Assembly (NCBI GenBank): GCA_965662685.1
Contig: CBFIIQ010000039.1
Location: forward strand, 1 to 30,837
DNA from: Eutrophocola sp965662685
Lineage (GTDB): Bacteria; Pseudomonadota; Gammaproteobacteria; Pseudomonadales; Pseudohongiellaceae
Reading direction: 5' to 3'
Length of the DNA stretch: 30,837 nucleotides
A model generated the notes under the pieces. The model was not told where the DNA came from. It saw only the letters and a program-made list of their open reading frames with translations, and did no database searches. The position numbers and the translations under genes were made by a program. This document shows positions 1 to 7,684 of the stretch, in pieces; positions within the stretch are counted from its first letter, which is position 1; each line of letters starts with the position of its first letter.

Positions 1-2
1 AC

Positions 3-407
3 GAGCTGAAACGAATCAATGTTGAACTGCAACCTATGGATATCGTGCTGGTTAACACGGCTGCAGGTAAAGCACTCGGTGATCCTGATTTCGTCGATAT
101 CGGCTGTGGCATGGGGTATGAAGCCACCATGTATTTGCTTGAGCAGGGCATCAAGGTTACCGGCACAGATGCCTGGTCCTGGGATGCCCCTTTTTCCTAC
201 ACCGCGGAAAAAGTAAAGGAAACCGGAGATACCTCACTAATTTGGGAAGGCCACAAGGCAGGCAAGGATATTGGTTATTGTCATCTGGAAAAACTGCATA
301 ACCTGGAAATACTTCCGGCATCCGGATTCACGGTCAGTTGTTTTCCCCACAAGATCAAAGGCGCTTCCGCTGGCTGGACACGTGCTGTTGCGATTTTTGA
401 TGAATAA
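3..407 (+). CDS. Cyclase family protein (kynurenine formamidase-like), C-terminal part
   Basis: The frame is already open at position 3 and runs to a TAA at 405-407, so the gene starts upstream of the window. The 135 or so visible residues resemble the C-terminal half of the cyclase/kynurenine formamidase family, which are metal-dependent hydrolases that open or form amide and lactone-type bonds. The family-like end is the stretch HLEKLHNLEILPASGF followed by a Pro-containing strand and an RAVAIFD terminus. The metal-binding HxGTHxD segment would lie before the window and cannot be checked. A formamidase-type role would fit the FAH-family hydrolase, cupin and flavin monooxygenase that follow. 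The ATG at 36 is internal and not the likely start. The family is fairly sure; the substrate is unknown. Confidence 0.75.
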   Translation, partial: ELKRINVELQPMDIVLVNTAAGKALGDPDFVDIGCGMGYEATMYLLEQGIKVTGTDAWSWDAPFSYTAEKVKETGDTSLIWEGHKAGKDIGYCHLEKLHNLEILPASGFTVSCFPHKIKGASAGWTRAVAIFDE

Positions 408-488
408 GCCATAGAGAATTCAAAGTACAACCTACATAACAATAATTATAAAACCGTATTTCCATCCTTGCTTTAACAAGAGGCTTTT

Positions 489-1454
489 ATGAAACTGGCG
501 ACCATTGCAAACAATACACCTGACGGCAAACTTGTGATTGTTTCCATCGATGGTAGTCGTTATCTGCCCCCTGCGTCTTTTCAAACCCTCCAACAGGCGA
601 TTGAAAACTGGGATGCAGCACAGCAGGAATGTCTGCCACTGGCCCAGCAACTCGAAGCCGGTGAAGGCGATTCAACGGAAGATCTTCACTTTGCGGCACC
701 TCTACCCCGTGCCTGGCAATGGCTGGATGGCTCGGCGTTTCCCAGTCACGGCAAATTGATGCAGGAGGCCTTCAAGCTGCCTCCCCTTGAGTTCGACAAA
801 CCGCTCATGTACCAGGGCATGTCCCATCAGTTTTTTGGTCCTCGTGATGACATCCCTTATATGACTGAGGAGGACGGTATCGATTTTGAAGGCGAATTTG
901 GCATTATTGTCGATGAGGTTCCCATGGGAATCTCGGCCGAGGATGCCATGGCCCATATCAAACTCCTGGTTCAGATCAATGACTGGTCATTACGAACAAT
1001 TGCACCCATAGAAATGAAAACAGGCTTTGGCTGGATTCAGGCAAAACCCGCCTGCTCCATGGCGCCACTAGCCATTACCCTGGACGAGGCAGGTGAAAGC
1101 TGGCGCGACGGCCGGCTGCATCTTGATATGAACGTAGACTGGAACGGCACCCGTTTTGGTAATCCCAATGGCGCCATGATGGAGGTGGGCTTCCATGAGC
1201 TGGTGGCACATGCGGCTGCCACTCGAACACTTTGTGCCGGAACAATAATTGGTTCAGGTACGGTGTCCAACGATAATTTCCGGGAAGTTGGTTCTACCTG
1301 TATCGCAGAAAGACGCGGTATAGAAATCGTTGATGAAGGATCACCAAAAACCGGCTTTATGAAGTTTGGCGATAAAGTGCGTATGCAAGTGATGTGCCCC
1401 GAAGATACGCTCTTGTTTGGCAGCATTGATCAGCAAGTGGTAAAGCAAACCTGA
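489..1454 (+). CDS. Fumarylacetoacetate hydrolase family protein
   Basis: A 321-residue protein of the FAH superfamily, metal-dependent enzymes that cleave C-C bonds in, or hydrate, 2-oxo acids at the end of aromatic catabolism. The N-terminal ~75 residues form a cap-like region. The catalytic fold follows, with the metal-binding acidic cluster D132-F-E134-G-E136 and a conserved NDWSLR at 164-169. The segment KTGFGWIQAKPACSMAPLAI and the late GSGTVSN turn are also typical. The length matches the FAH-family proteins of about 320-330 residues often found beside homogentisate-type genes, rather than the shorter fumarylpyruvate hydrolases. AAGAGG at 478-483 is a plausible ribosome binding site for the ATG at 489. 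The cupin gene follows after 14 bases, so the two are probably co-transcribed. The exact substrate is unknown. Confidence 0.88.
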   Translation: MKLATIANNTPDGKLVIVSIDGSRYLPPASFQTLQQAIENWDAAQQECLPLAQQLEAGEGDSTEDLHFAAPLPRAWQWLDGSAFPSHGKLMQEAFKLPPLEFDKPLMYQGMSHQFFGPRDDIPYMTEEDGIDFEGEFGIIVDEVPMGISAEDAMAHIKLLVQINDWSLRTIAPIEMKTGFGWIQAKPACSMAPLAITLDEAGESWRDGRLHLDMNVDWNGTRFGNPNGAMMEVGFHELVAHAAATRTLCAGTIIGSGTVSNDNFREVGSTCIAERRGIEIVDEGSPKTGFMKFGDKVRMQVMCPEDTLLFGSIDQQVVKQT

Positions 1455-1468
1455 AAAGGAAATCTGAA

Positions 1469-1963
1469 TTGAGTAAAACTGCCTCCGGGCCAGTTCGACG
1501 TGTAGTAACCGGACATAATAATGAGGGTGAGGCTGTTATCAGTTCCGACCAACAGTTCCTGCCTGAAACCATTGCTTCCGGCGATGCTACCTTTTCCCTG
1601 CTTTGGACCAGCCCTGTTTTACCCGCGGATAACAATGACATTACCGACGGGCGTGAGCGCGATGCCGGCCTGACCATCCAGCAGGGTTCGGTGATACGCA
1701 TTGTCGATATGCTGCCTGGTGGTGAATCCCCCCTGCACCGCACGAACAGCCTTGACTACGGCATCGTGCTATCAGGGTCGGTGGAGCTGGAACTTGAGAA
1801 TAATGAAAAGACCATTCTCAATGCCGGTGATATCTGTGTACAACGTGGCACCATTCATCTTTGGCGCACTGTTGGTAATCAACCCTGTCGTATTGTCTTT
1901 GTGCTAACTGAAGCCAAGCCCTATATGCACGAAGGTAGCCCCCTGCCTCCTGTAGATGTATAA
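1469..1963 (+). CDS. Small cupin-domain protein
   Basis: A 164-residue single-domain cupin starting at TTG, with AAAAGGA at 1454-1460 placed properly for it; no better ATG exists before the cupin core. The core runs from about residue 78 to 150. It has a first cupin motif in which the usual His appears as SPLHRT followed by SLDYGIVLSG, and a second motif GDICVQRGTIHLW that carries the second His. The protein is far shorter than the bicupin gentisate or homogentisate dioxygenases, so a ring-cleaving role should not be assumed. It may be a small isomerase, a binding protein or a dioxygenase-like accessory. It lies 14 bases behind the FAH-family gene and probably shares its transcript. Confidence 0.82.
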   Translation: MSKTASGPVRRVVTGHNNEGEAVISSDQQFLPETIASGDATFSLLWTSPVLPADNNDITDGRERDAGLTIQQGSVIRIVDMLPGGESPLHRTNSLDYGIVLSGSVELELENNEKTILNAGDICVQRGTIHLWRTVGNQPCRIVFVLTEAKPYMHEGSPLPPVDV

Positions 1964-2182
1964 AACAGGCTTCACTTGGCTGCATTTTGGGCAGCGACAA
2001 TCAGGACAATCATTTTCCCCCTAAATTTTCTGAATTTTTGTCAGGCCTATGGCAAAGTTCTTGGCAGGCATTCATTTATGCCATAATTGAATCGTCACTA
2101 CTCGAGATTATGGTATTGATCATTAACAATCTCACTTTTGCCTGATATTCAGGATACTCCTTTAAATAAACTTATTTTAAAA

Positions 2183-2803
2183 ATGTCGCTACCTGTGCTT
2201 TATTCCTTTCGCCGCTGCCCCTATGCAATACGTGCACGCATGGCCCTGTTCAATGCGGATATTGACCTGGACATTCGCCAAGTCTCACTCAAAAACAAAC
2301 CACAAGCGATGCTGGATGTCTCCAGCAAGGGCACAGTCCCGGTACTTGTAACTGAAGATGGTGTTATCGATGAGAGCCTGGATATTATGTTGTGGGCCTT
2401 GGATTTTAATGACCCTGATGGCTGGTATTCCCGATATTCTGAAGCAGATAAAGCTTTTGCCATGCAATTGATTGCGCAAAATGATGAATCATTCAAACCC
2501 TGGCTGGATAAATATAAATACGCAGATCGTCATCCTGAATTTGATCAGGGCTATTACCGTGGACAATGCGAAAACTATTTGCAGGTTATAGAGACAGCTT
2601 TACAGAAAAGCGCATACCTGATGGGAGAAACTGTTTCGCTTGCAGATATGGCCATATTCCCCTTCATACGGCAGTTTTCCATGGTAGATAAAAACTGGTT
2701 TGATGCTTGCCCCTTCACGCATCTCAGGCGTTGGCTCACCAAGCTTCTTGATTTGCCATTATTTACCCGCGTCATGGCGAAAACGCCAGCTATTGGGAAT
2801 TAA
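2183..2803 (+). CDS. Glutathione S-transferase family protein
   Basis: A soluble protein of about 206 residues with the two-domain glutathione transferase plan. The N-terminal thioredoxin fold begins LPVLYSFRRCPYAIRARMAL, where CPYA supplies a Cys at the usual N-terminal-helix position, as in glutaredoxin-2 or omega-type enzymes rather than Ser/Tyr types. It continues through the cis-Pro strand GTVPVL and the ESLDIMLW glutathione gamma-Glu site. The C-terminal half is helical, with SLADMAIFPFIRQF as the typical N-capping motif of alpha-6. The frame is open upstream to a TTG at 2138, but the fold starts right after the ATG at 2183, so that start is preferred. No clear Shine-Dalgarno is seen for either. 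It could be a maleylpyruvate/maleylacetoacetate isomerase-like enzyme given its neighbours, but nothing in the sequence proves this. Confidence 0.82.
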   Translation: MSLPVLYSFRRCPYAIRARMALFNADIDLDIRQVSLKNKPQAMLDVSSKGTVPVLVTEDGVIDESLDIMLWALDFNDPDGWYSRYSEADKAFAMQLIAQNDESFKPWLDKYKYADRHPEFDQGYYRGQCENYLQVIETALQKSAYLMGETVSLADMAIFPFIRQFSMVDKNWFDACPFTHLRRWLTKLLDLPLFTRVMAKTPAIGN

Positions 2804-2814
2804 CTGGCGAAAGA

Positions 2815-4104
2815 TTATATGTTTACTGTTGCCCCCTGAGGAATGGTATCTGGCGCTGCGTTGAGTTTGTCGGCCGCAAAGCCAGCAGCGTTTTTATACC
2901 CCTGCATGAATTCATCACGCTCGGAGCGGGGAATAACATCATCAATATTTTCGAAAACACCGCCGCATCGATCATCCAGCAGCTTTAATAATCCAAACGG
3001 CCCCGCACCACGATTACGCAGGACAAGTTGTGAAATTTCCGCGCACAATTGTGCGTCGTAAGCCTGCAATGCTTCGGGTGTGACACCATCTTCCAGCATG
3101 GCAGCCCCTAGCACGCGAGCATCAACAATGGCCTGACTGGCACCATTGGATCCGGTGGGGTACATGACATGAGCCGCATCACCCAGTAATACGGCAGAGC
3201 CATCAACCCAGGTCGGGACGGGGTCACGATCAATCATGGGATATTCAAATACTTCTTCGGCTCCTGTTAACATTTCCGGAATATTGATCCAGTCAAAATT
3301 CCAGGTTTCGAAATGATGGAGAAAATCTTCATGCTCAACCTTTTTATTCCAGTCGCCCTGGGTCCAGCCAGCGGAGTTATCGACAGTAATTTCAGCAATC
3401 CAGTTAATGTCGGCCAGTCCAGTGACCGGATCAGCTGCTGATATGGGATAAAATACTACGCGATGCATATGTGTTCCAAAACCCACGAAAGAGGCACCAC
3501 TTCGAATCGGTTTTGCCCGGGTAACGCCACGCCACATGATTGCTCCCCCCCACTGGATTGGTGGCTGCTGTGGATGCATTTGCTGACGTACGGCGGAATG
3601 CAGGCCATCGGCAGCGATCAGCAACGATCCCTGTACAGAAGATTTGTTACCGCTGCGGTCTTCCAGTTGCACCGTTATGCCTTTGCCGTCGGGATGATTT
3701 TTATAACCGGTAACCTTCATGCCAGTGCGGATGCAATCATTCCCAAGGCGCTCCAGTGCAGCGTGGTAAAGCATCATTTGCAGCTTCCCCCGGTGCACGG
3801 AATATTGCGGCCAATGGTAGCCCGCTTCCAATCCCCTGGGCTCGGAATAAACATCATTACCGTTCAGGCCAACCAGGGCCCATTCCCGAGTTTGCAAGCC
3901 AATCTCATCAAGTGCCGCCTTGCCAAAACCCAGTTCATAAAGTTCACGCACAGCATTGGGCTGGATATTAATACCGACCCCGAGCGGCTTGATTTCGGCA
4001 ACAGACTCAAACACCACGCAGGGCACGCCTATTTGATGCAGGGTCAAGGCACAACTCAGACCGCCGATACCACCACCGACAATCAGTACTGGTAAATCAG
4101 ACAT
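2815..4104 (-). CDS. FAD-dependent aromatic monooxygenase (group A flavoprotein)
   Basis: A 429-residue flavoprotein of the p-hydroxybenzoate hydroxylase superfamily, which uses NAD(P)H and O2 to hydroxylate aromatic rings. The Rossmann fingerprint PVLIVGGGIGGLSCAL is at the N terminus. The DG motif appears as LLIAADGLHSAVR and the GD motif as VLLGDAAHVMYPTGSNGASQAI. The length and layout match salicylate/3-hydroxybenzoate-type hydroxylases and the 'flavin-dependent oxidoreductase' group. The frame extends to a TTG at 4116, but that TTG forms part of a good Shine-Dalgarno (TTGGGAA) placed seven bases before the ATG at 4104, so the latter is chosen. The gene converges on the GST gene, with only 11 bases between the ends. 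The substrate is unknown. Confidence 0.88.
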   Translation of the reverse strand: MSDLPVLIVGGGIGGLSCALTLHQIGVPCVVFESVAEIKPLGVGINIQPNAVRELYELGFGKAALDEIGLQTREWALVGLNGNDVYSEPRGLEAGYHWPQYSVHRGKLQMMLYHAALERLGNDCIRTGMKVTGYKNHPDGKGITVQLEDRSGNKSSVQGSLLIAADGLHSAVRQQMHPQQPPIQWGGAIMWRGVTRAKPIRSGASFVGFGTHMHRVVFYPISAADPVTGLADINWIAEITVDNSAGWTQGDWNKKVEHEDFLHHFETWNFDWINIPEMLTGAEEVFEYPMIDRDPVPTWVDGSAVLLGDAAHVMYPTGSNGASQAIVDARVLGAAMLEDGVTPEALQAYDAQLCAEISQLVLRNRGAGPFGLLKLLDDRCGGVFENIDDVIPRSERDEFMQGYKNAAGFAADKLNAAPDTIPQGATVNI

Positions 4105-4316
4105 ATAATTTCCCAAATCTTGTTATTTATATTCCGGTGCAAGGATAAATTCAGATACCGCGTCAACAAACTGACAGTATGATAGCCGAAAGCGACAGCG
4201 CGCGGAATGTGTTGGAGTGAACTCAAACATTGGCATAGACAATTTGTGCCAGAGAATGCTTTATAAAAATTATGCTAAGCTTTCCCCATTGTTAATTGCT
4301 ACCTGATGGCCTGTTT

Positions 4317-6407
4317 ATGAAAAGACTAATTGACTGTTTATTCCTTACTCTACCGCTTTCTTTACTGCTTGCAGCATGTTCGCCTGATCCGGCTGTTCAA
4401 TCTTCTTCAGCCAGCACTGATTCGATGACTGACACAAGCACCTCTTCAGCGGCTATGCTGGCATCAGGTATCTTTCTTGAAAATATGGACACCTCCGTTA
4501 AGCCCGGCGATGACTTCTACCAGTACGTCAACGGCAGCTGGCTTGAAGAAAATACCATTCCGGCAGACAAGACTCGCTGGGGTGCGTTCGACATTCTGCG
4601 CGACAAGTCAGAAGAAAATGTGAGGTCGCTGATCCAGGCAGCGGCGCAAGGCGACTTTGCCAAAGGCTCGGAACAGCAACAGGTGGGCGATCTCTATAAC
4701 TCCTATCTTGATATGGCAGGTCGCAACAACCTGGGGCTTGAGCCATTGCTGGAAGAGATGACAAAAATCTCGGCATTGGAAACACCCGGTCAGCTGGCGC
4801 GCTACTTTGCCTATGCCAATAAATTTGGTTATGGCACGCCCTTTAATGTGGATCAGTATGTGGATTTCAAGGATCCCAACAGCTATATGATCCATACCTG
4901 GCAGGGTGGTCTTGGCCTGCCTGACCGCGAGTATTATTTCAATGATGATGACGCCTCAGTTGAAATTCGCGAAGCCTATATCGAGCACATTGCAACCATG
5001 TTTGAGCTCGCCGGTATTGATAATGACGAGACCAATGCACAGACCATCATGGCATTGGAAACCCGCCTGGCGGCAGAACATATGCTCAAGGAAGACACCC
5101 GCGATGACAATCTGCTTTATAACAGTTATCCGGTTGAGACATTGAATGAGCTGATGCCCAACTTTGACTGGCCCGGTTTTCTGGAAGAAGCCCAGCTCAC
5201 CGACCTGGACAATCTGGTAGTCACCCAGGTGGATTACATGACAGCACTGGACAGCATTATTACTGAGACTGACATGGCGACCTGGAAGGTATTTCTGCAA
5301 TGGGGGCTAATCAATGCCACAGCAGATCGCCTGACCCCCGAACTTGATCAAGCCAATTTTGATTTTTATGGCACGGTAATGCGTGGCCAGGAAGAGCAGC
5401 GACCGGATTGGCGGCGCGCCGTGTCACTGGTGAACTCACATCTGGGAGAAGCCATTGGCCAGGTTTATGTGAATGAGTATTTTCCACCCCAGGCTAAACA
5501 GCGTATGGAAGCACTGGTGCAAAACCTGCTTGATGCGTATGAAGTGAGCATTCGAGAACTTGACTGGATGGGCGAGGAAACCAGGCTGCAGGCGCTGGAT
5601 AAGCTGTCCAAGTTCAGCGTCAAGATCGGCTACCCGGATGAGTGGAAAGACTACAGCTCGCTGTTGATTGAAGCCGATGATTTATTTGGCAACCTGCAGC
5701 GCTCCGCCCTGTTCCAGTATGAAGAAAAACTGGCAAAACAAAAATTCCCGGTAGAAAAACATGAATGGGCAATGACGCCACAAACCGTCAATGCCTATTA
5801 CAACCCGCCACTGAATGAGATTGTGTTTCCGGCGGCCATTCTGCAACCGCCCTTTTTCGACATGAATGCGGAGGATGCGGTCAATTATGGCGGTATCGGC
5901 GCCGTGATTGGCCATGAAATCGGGCATGGCTTTGATGATTCAGGCAGCAGCTTTGATGGTGATGGCGTCCTGCGCAATTGGTGGACCGATCAGGACCATA
6001 GCGAGTTCGAGGCGCGGACCAGTGAGTTAATTGAGCAGTACAACAGCTTTCAGGTGTTTGCTGATCTGAATGTAAACGGAGAATTTACCCTGGGTGAAAA
6101 CATCGGTGACCTGGGCGGCATCAGTATTGCCCTGAAGGCCTATCAGATGACTCTGGCTGGCGGGCAAGCACCGGTACTCGACAGCTTTACCGGAGAGCAA
6201 CGCGTCTTTATTGGTTTCGCTCAGGTCTGGCAATCCCTGTCCCGGGACGAAGCCCTGCGTAATCAGGTCGGCACTGATCCTCACTCACCCGCAAAATTCA
6301 GAGCCAACGGGCCGGTTCGCAATGTCGCCGAGTTCTATTCTGCTTTTGATATCCAACCGGGCGATGCATTATATCTGCCTCCCGAGGAGCGGGTAAAAAT
6401 CTGGTAA
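4317..6407 (+). CDS. M13 family zinc metallopeptidase, lipoprotein (PepO/neprilysin-like)
   Basis: A 696-residue exported endopeptidase. The start at ATG 4317 gives a compact type II signal peptide ending in a lipobox LLAAC with Cys21 followed by Ser, which predicts an outer-membrane lipoprotein; the longer TTG start at 4296 would spoil it. Residues ~55-430 are the M13 N-terminal lobe (starts MDTSVKPGDDFYQYVNGSW). The catalytic lobe carries NAYYNPPLNEIVFPAAILQP, the zinc site HEIGH at 533-537 and the third ligand in GENIGDLGG (E594, with D598). A C-terminal segment with FAQVW and NQVGTDPHSPAKFR is typical of the family. All catalytic residues are present. The family cleaves small peptides, so peptide scavenging or envelope processing is likely. 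Confidence 0.95.
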   Translation: MKRLIDCLFLTLPLSLLLAACSPDPAVQSSSASTDSMTDTSTSSAAMLASGIFLENMDTSVKPGDDFYQYVNGSWLEENTIPADKTRWGAFDILRDKSEENVRSLIQAAAQGDFAKGSEQQQVGDLYNSYLDMAGRNNLGLEPLLEEMTKISALETPGQLARYFAYANKFGYGTPFNVDQYVDFKDPNSYMIHTWQGGLGLPDREYYFNDDDASVEIREAYIEHIATMFELAGIDNDETNAQTIMALETRLAAEHMLKEDTRDDNLLYNSYPVETLNELMPNFDWPGFLEEAQLTDLDNLVVTQVDYMTALDSIITETDMATWKVFLQWGLINATADRLTPELDQANFDFYGTVMRGQEEQRPDWRRAVSLVNSHLGEAIGQVYVNEYFPPQAKQRMEALVQNLLDAYEVSIRELDWMGEETRLQALDKLSKFSVKIGYPDEWKDYSSLLIEADDLFGNLQRSALFQYEEKLAKQKFPVEKHEWAMTPQTVNAYYNPPLNEIVFPAAILQPPFFDMNAEDAVNYGGIGAVIGHEIGHGFDDSGSSFDGDGVLRNWWTDQDHSEFEARTSELIEQYNSFQVFADLNVNGEFTLGENIGDLGGISIALKAYQMTLAGGQAPVLDSFTGEQRVFIGFAQVWQSLSRDEALRNQVGTDPHSPAKFRANGPVRNVAEFYSAFDIQPGDALYLPPEERVKIW

Positions 6408-6417
6408 GGGATACTGG

Positions 6418-6458
6418 CAGGTATAGCAGGTACAGGTATAGCAGTTATAAAAGCTATA
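6418..6458. repeat. Short direct repeat and inverted repeat after the peptidase gene
   Basis: CAGGTATAGCAG occurs twice with a 15-base period (6418-6429 and 6433-6444). The TATAGC at 6437-6442 is also mirrored by GCTATA at 6453-6458 across a 10-base loop. The hairpin is short, AT-rich and has no T-tract behind it, so it is at best a weak terminator for the peptidase gene. Confidence 0.4.
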
Positions 6459-6542
6459 AAGAACCAGCGAAGCGATGCTTGTCACCTGGGCTAAATCCAA
6501 CTTCTGATTTTGAACGTATCATGGGCGTCTACCAAACAACAG

Positions 6543-7328
6543 ATGCTCCGGATGCGTCCAACTAACAATCTTCGATCTTTAATAAATCCTGGCTTATCGC
6601 TGATCCTTGTTTTAGCCAGCCAGCTTTCATTTGCCCAAAGCGATGGGCGCAATATTGTTGTGGAAACGGAATTTGGCGCCAGCTGGCAGTCCCGCAATGA
6701 TGTGCAAATCCCGAACGATAATCCGGGCACCCGTTTTGCACTGAATGATATCGCCGGCAGTGGTCCTTGGCTGTCTGGACGTATCAACCTATTCTGGGAT
6801 ATCAACGACAAGCATGGCTTCAGAGTTTTGCTCGCCCCGCTGTCCTATAGCGAAAGCAATATTTTACAGTCCGATGTGAATTTTGCCGGGGCACAATTTG
6901 ACTCCGGCGAGGCCGTGGAAGCCGGTTACAAATTCCACTCCTGGCGCTTTTCCTACCGCTATCACATGATTGAAAACGAGAATCTGAATTTGTGGCTTGG
7001 CGGCACCCTGAAGATTCGCGATGCCGAAATAAAATTACGTCAGGGTCAGATCACGGCTAATGATGATGACCTCGGGGTTGTTCCCCTGTTCTACCTTGCT
7101 GCCCGTTATCGCCTCGGTGAACGCTGGCACTTCAATGCCGAGATGGATGCCCTTGCCGGCGGCCCGGGCCGAGCCATCGACCTGGGATTGCGACTGGACT
7201 ATAGCGTGAATCCGAACTGGGAAATTGGCGCAGGCCTGCGCACACTTGAAGGCGGCGTGGACTCGGATGACGTCTACAATTTTGCCTGGTTCAACAGTGT
7301 TGTACTTTCTACAAGGTATAAGTTTTAA
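6543..7328 (+). CDS. Predicted outer-membrane beta-barrel protein, function unknown
   Basis: About 261 residues. A signal peptide with a Leu/Ile-rich core (LSLILVLASQLSFA) ends at a probable SFA/QSD signal peptidase I site. The mature part is made of alternating hydrophobic/polar strands with many aromatic residues (for example WRFSYRYHMIENENLNLWLGG) and short turns. The last residues, VVLSTRYKF, end in Phe preceded by alternating hydrophobics, the signature recognised by the BAM machinery. This supports a small 8-10-strand barrel in the outer membrane. No enzyme motif was recognised. The start is uncertain: in-frame ATGs at 6543 and 6552 both precede the signal peptide and neither has a clear ribosome binding site; a TTG at 6510 is also in frame. 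Confidence 0.75.
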   Translation: MLRMRPTNNLRSLINPGLSLILVLASQLSFAQSDGRNIVVETEFGASWQSRNDVQIPNDNPGTRFALNDIAGSGPWLSGRINLFWDINDKHGFRVLLAPLSYSESNILQSDVNFAGAQFDSGEAVEAGYKFHSWRFSYRYHMIENENLNLWLGGTLKIRDAEIKLRQGQITANDDDLGVVPLFYLAARYRLGERWHFNAEMDALAGGPGRAIDLGLRLDYSVNPNWEIGAGLRTLEGGVDSDDVYNFAWFNSVVLSTRYKF

Positions 7329-7684
7329 CCGCAGACTATCGCTCTTCCCAAGCTTTGCCTGAATAACTTCTGCTGCATGTGACTGCCCTTATCAGGTGCT
7401 GTTTAATCCACTCATGCACGTTTACGTGCAATCAAACTAATCACAGCTGGTACCGAATAAAGTACATTTATAAACACCGGGATTAGCCAAAAATTCTGGC
7501 CGGCAACCTGTTTCTACAATTTCAGGGGCTTAGCGTCCAGTTTCCAAATAAACTTTGCTTTTACTCAAGACCAACTAACAATGAAACGACTAATGTGCCT
7601 GCCTGTGGCACGCATCCTGCTTGATTTTCCTTCTGGCTCAACAAATATTTATATCTTCTCAAGTTTTTTGGTTTCCATGCCCCC
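7329..7684. other. 356-base intergenic region with one perfect palindrome
   Basis: No convincing coding sequence is present. The only clear structure is a perfect inverted repeat at 7415-7430. The rest is AT-rich sequence that may hold the promoter of the gamma-glutamyltransferase gene, but no confident -35/-10 pair was identified. Confidence 0.5.
7415..7430. promoter_or_regulatory. Perfect 16-bp inverted repeat, possible operator
   Basis: TGCACGT-TT-ACGTGCA is a perfect dyad of two 7-base arms around two T residues. It is not followed by a T-tract, so it does not look like an intrinsic terminator. Its size suits a dimeric regulator site. It lies 255 bases before the gamma-glutamyltransferase start and 87 bases after the barrel gene end, so its target is unclear. 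Confidence 0.35.

Noticed and set aside
3463..4095. 210-aa + strand frame opposite the flavin monooxygenase
   Set aside because: Shadow of the well-supported - strand gene; no family features.
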